Shown here in pieces: positions 14,742 through 15,366 of a stretch of 15,366 nucleotides of DNA (its first letter is position 1; each line of letters opens with the position of its first letter). This DNA is from CAZOBJ01 sp964577825 (GTDB lineage: Bacteria; Planctomycetota; SZUA-567; JAFGNG01): assembly GCA_964577825.1 (NCBI GenBank), contig CAZOBJ010000077.1, positions 1 through 15,366 of the forward strand. Reading direction: 5' to 3'. A program made the position numbers and the translations under genes. Under the pieces are notes generated by a model, which was given only the letters and a program-made list of their open reading frames with translations, was not told the origin of the DNA and ran no database searches.

Positions 14742-15013
14742 AGCGAGTCTCCCGGCCGAGGCCCGGCTGCTTCAACTTCAAGTCCCTCCGGCAGTCGGGC
14801 GATGTACGGTCCACACACGGATGCCCGCGTGCGAGGCCGCGCTCGGACGAATGCATATGCCCAGACCTCACCGTTGCTCCGCGCTGCTTCAAGTAGGCGA
14901 TCCGCTCCGTCGTACGCGTAGTAGACCACGGTCCCGTCCTCGCGCTTACCCGGACGCCTATTCGACGGTGTCCTGGCAGGGGTTGCGCTGTGAGCTCCAT
15001 GCGGGATGGGCAT
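14707..15013 (-). pseudogene. RHS/YD-repeat protein fragment, apparently frame-disrupted
   Basis: The frame from 15013 to 14738 contains REDGTVVYYAYDGADRLLE (from 14944), a convincing YD repeat of the RHS family. Its normal proteins are large secreted or cell-surface toxin shells with dozens of such repeats. Only one repeat is present, and the first 23 residues of this frame overlap the neighbouring gene and look non-coding. Further on, coding character (G/C in third positions) moves to another frame that ends RETRFERFFFEEKRK at 14707. This suggests a small indel between about 14860 and 14790. The piece is best read as a decayed remnant. If instead it is intact, its TGA at 14738 would be coupled to the next gene's TTG. 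Confidence 0.45.
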
Positions 15014-15366
15014 TGATCAGCGCCCTTGAGAGTCCGAGGTCCGTCAGATGCTTGACGGACCCGTCGAGGAAAAGAACCCAAAACGCCAGATCATCCGAGT
15101 CAGGGTCCCGGCGCCAGAGGCAGGGAATCTTGCTTGCGCTCACGCCCTCTGGATACCTGTACAGGCGATGGTAGCGCTCTCCTTCTCCGTCGCCGTGGAG
15201 GACCTCCGGCAGGGGGTTGTCGGCCCAAGGCCGTACGCTTACTTCCGGGTGCAGCGTCTGGACGTACGTACAAAGGGACAAAAAGTCATCGAACTGGGCC
15301 TCTGGAGCGCCTATGAGCTCGCCTCCGAGGTTCCGCAGGTTGACCCGGATGGCTGTGCTTTCCTTC
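14958..15366 (-). CDS. C-terminal part of a protein with a possible prepilin-type (H-X9-DG-like) end (5' partial)
   Basis: The frame is open from the right edge and stops at a TAG at 14958-14960, giving 135 visible residues. The start lies outside the window; the TTG at 15281 is unlikely, because the open frame upstream reads well (LRNLGGELIGAPEAQFDDF). Near the end, PEGVSASKIPCLWRRD is followed by WVLFLDGSVKHLTDLG. This resembles the 'vLF.DGHv..L' ending of prepilin-type proteins that are numerous in planctomycetes and related phyla. Those proteins carry a type II/IV pilin-like N-terminus, which cannot be seen here. The resemblance is by eye only. Confidence 0.5.
   Translation of the reverse strand, partial: KESTAIRVNLRNLGGELIGAPEAQFDDFLSLCTYVQTLHPEVSVRPWADNPLPEVLHGDGEGERYHRLYRYPEGVSASKIPCLWRRDPDSDDLAFWVLFLDGSVKHLTDLGLSRALINAHPAWSSQRNPCQDTVE

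Overview
The window is high-GC DNA (sampled core lines about 75% G+C) from a Gram-negative-type bacterium, very probably a metagenome-assembled scaffold. It carries a lipobox lipoprotein, a type-2 IleS, a four-helix-bundle (S23) gene, a possible prepilin-type C-terminus and an RHS fragment. Together these point loosely to the PVC/planctomycete neighbourhood, but no marker here fixes the phylum. A 100-N gap at 7299-7398 flanked by an identical 55-bp sequence is an assembly artefact inside ileS.

Layout, left to right: the 3' end of a + strand gene with an Ig-like/regulatory-like domain (2-244). Next are two minus-strand housekeeping runs. The right-hand one is nadA - proC - yggU - purine nucleoside phosphorylase - lipoprotein - ileS (12242 down to 4731), driven from a good sigma70-type promoter at 12343-12370. 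The left-hand one is purN - prfB - glyA - radC (4593 down to 261), with its own promoter at 4641-4669. A + strand tRNA-Pro(GGG) at 12462-12535 sits back to back with nadA.

Right of the tRNA the sequence changes character: G+C falls to about 55-57% in sampled lines and the genes become accessory. This part holds a polypurine inverted repeat followed by an S23 four-helix-bundle gene on +, then a minus-strand set of small membrane proteins, a frameshifted gene, a disrupted RHS/YD-repeat fragment and a truncated gene with a possible prepilin-type C-terminus running off the right edge.

Functionally the core genes supply NAD (NadA), proline (ProC), purine salvage (PNP) and synthesis (PurN), one-carbon units (GlyA), and translation (IleS, RF2, tRNA-Pro). 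GlyA makes the methylene-THF pool from which PurN's 10-formyl-THF is drawn. The most unusual item is the RadC-family protein (261-1355). It carries an N-terminal extension ending in a four-cysteine loop spaced almost like the [4Fe-4S] loop of endonuclease III, an architecture I do not recognise. No complete defence system, CRISPR array or insertion sequence was found.
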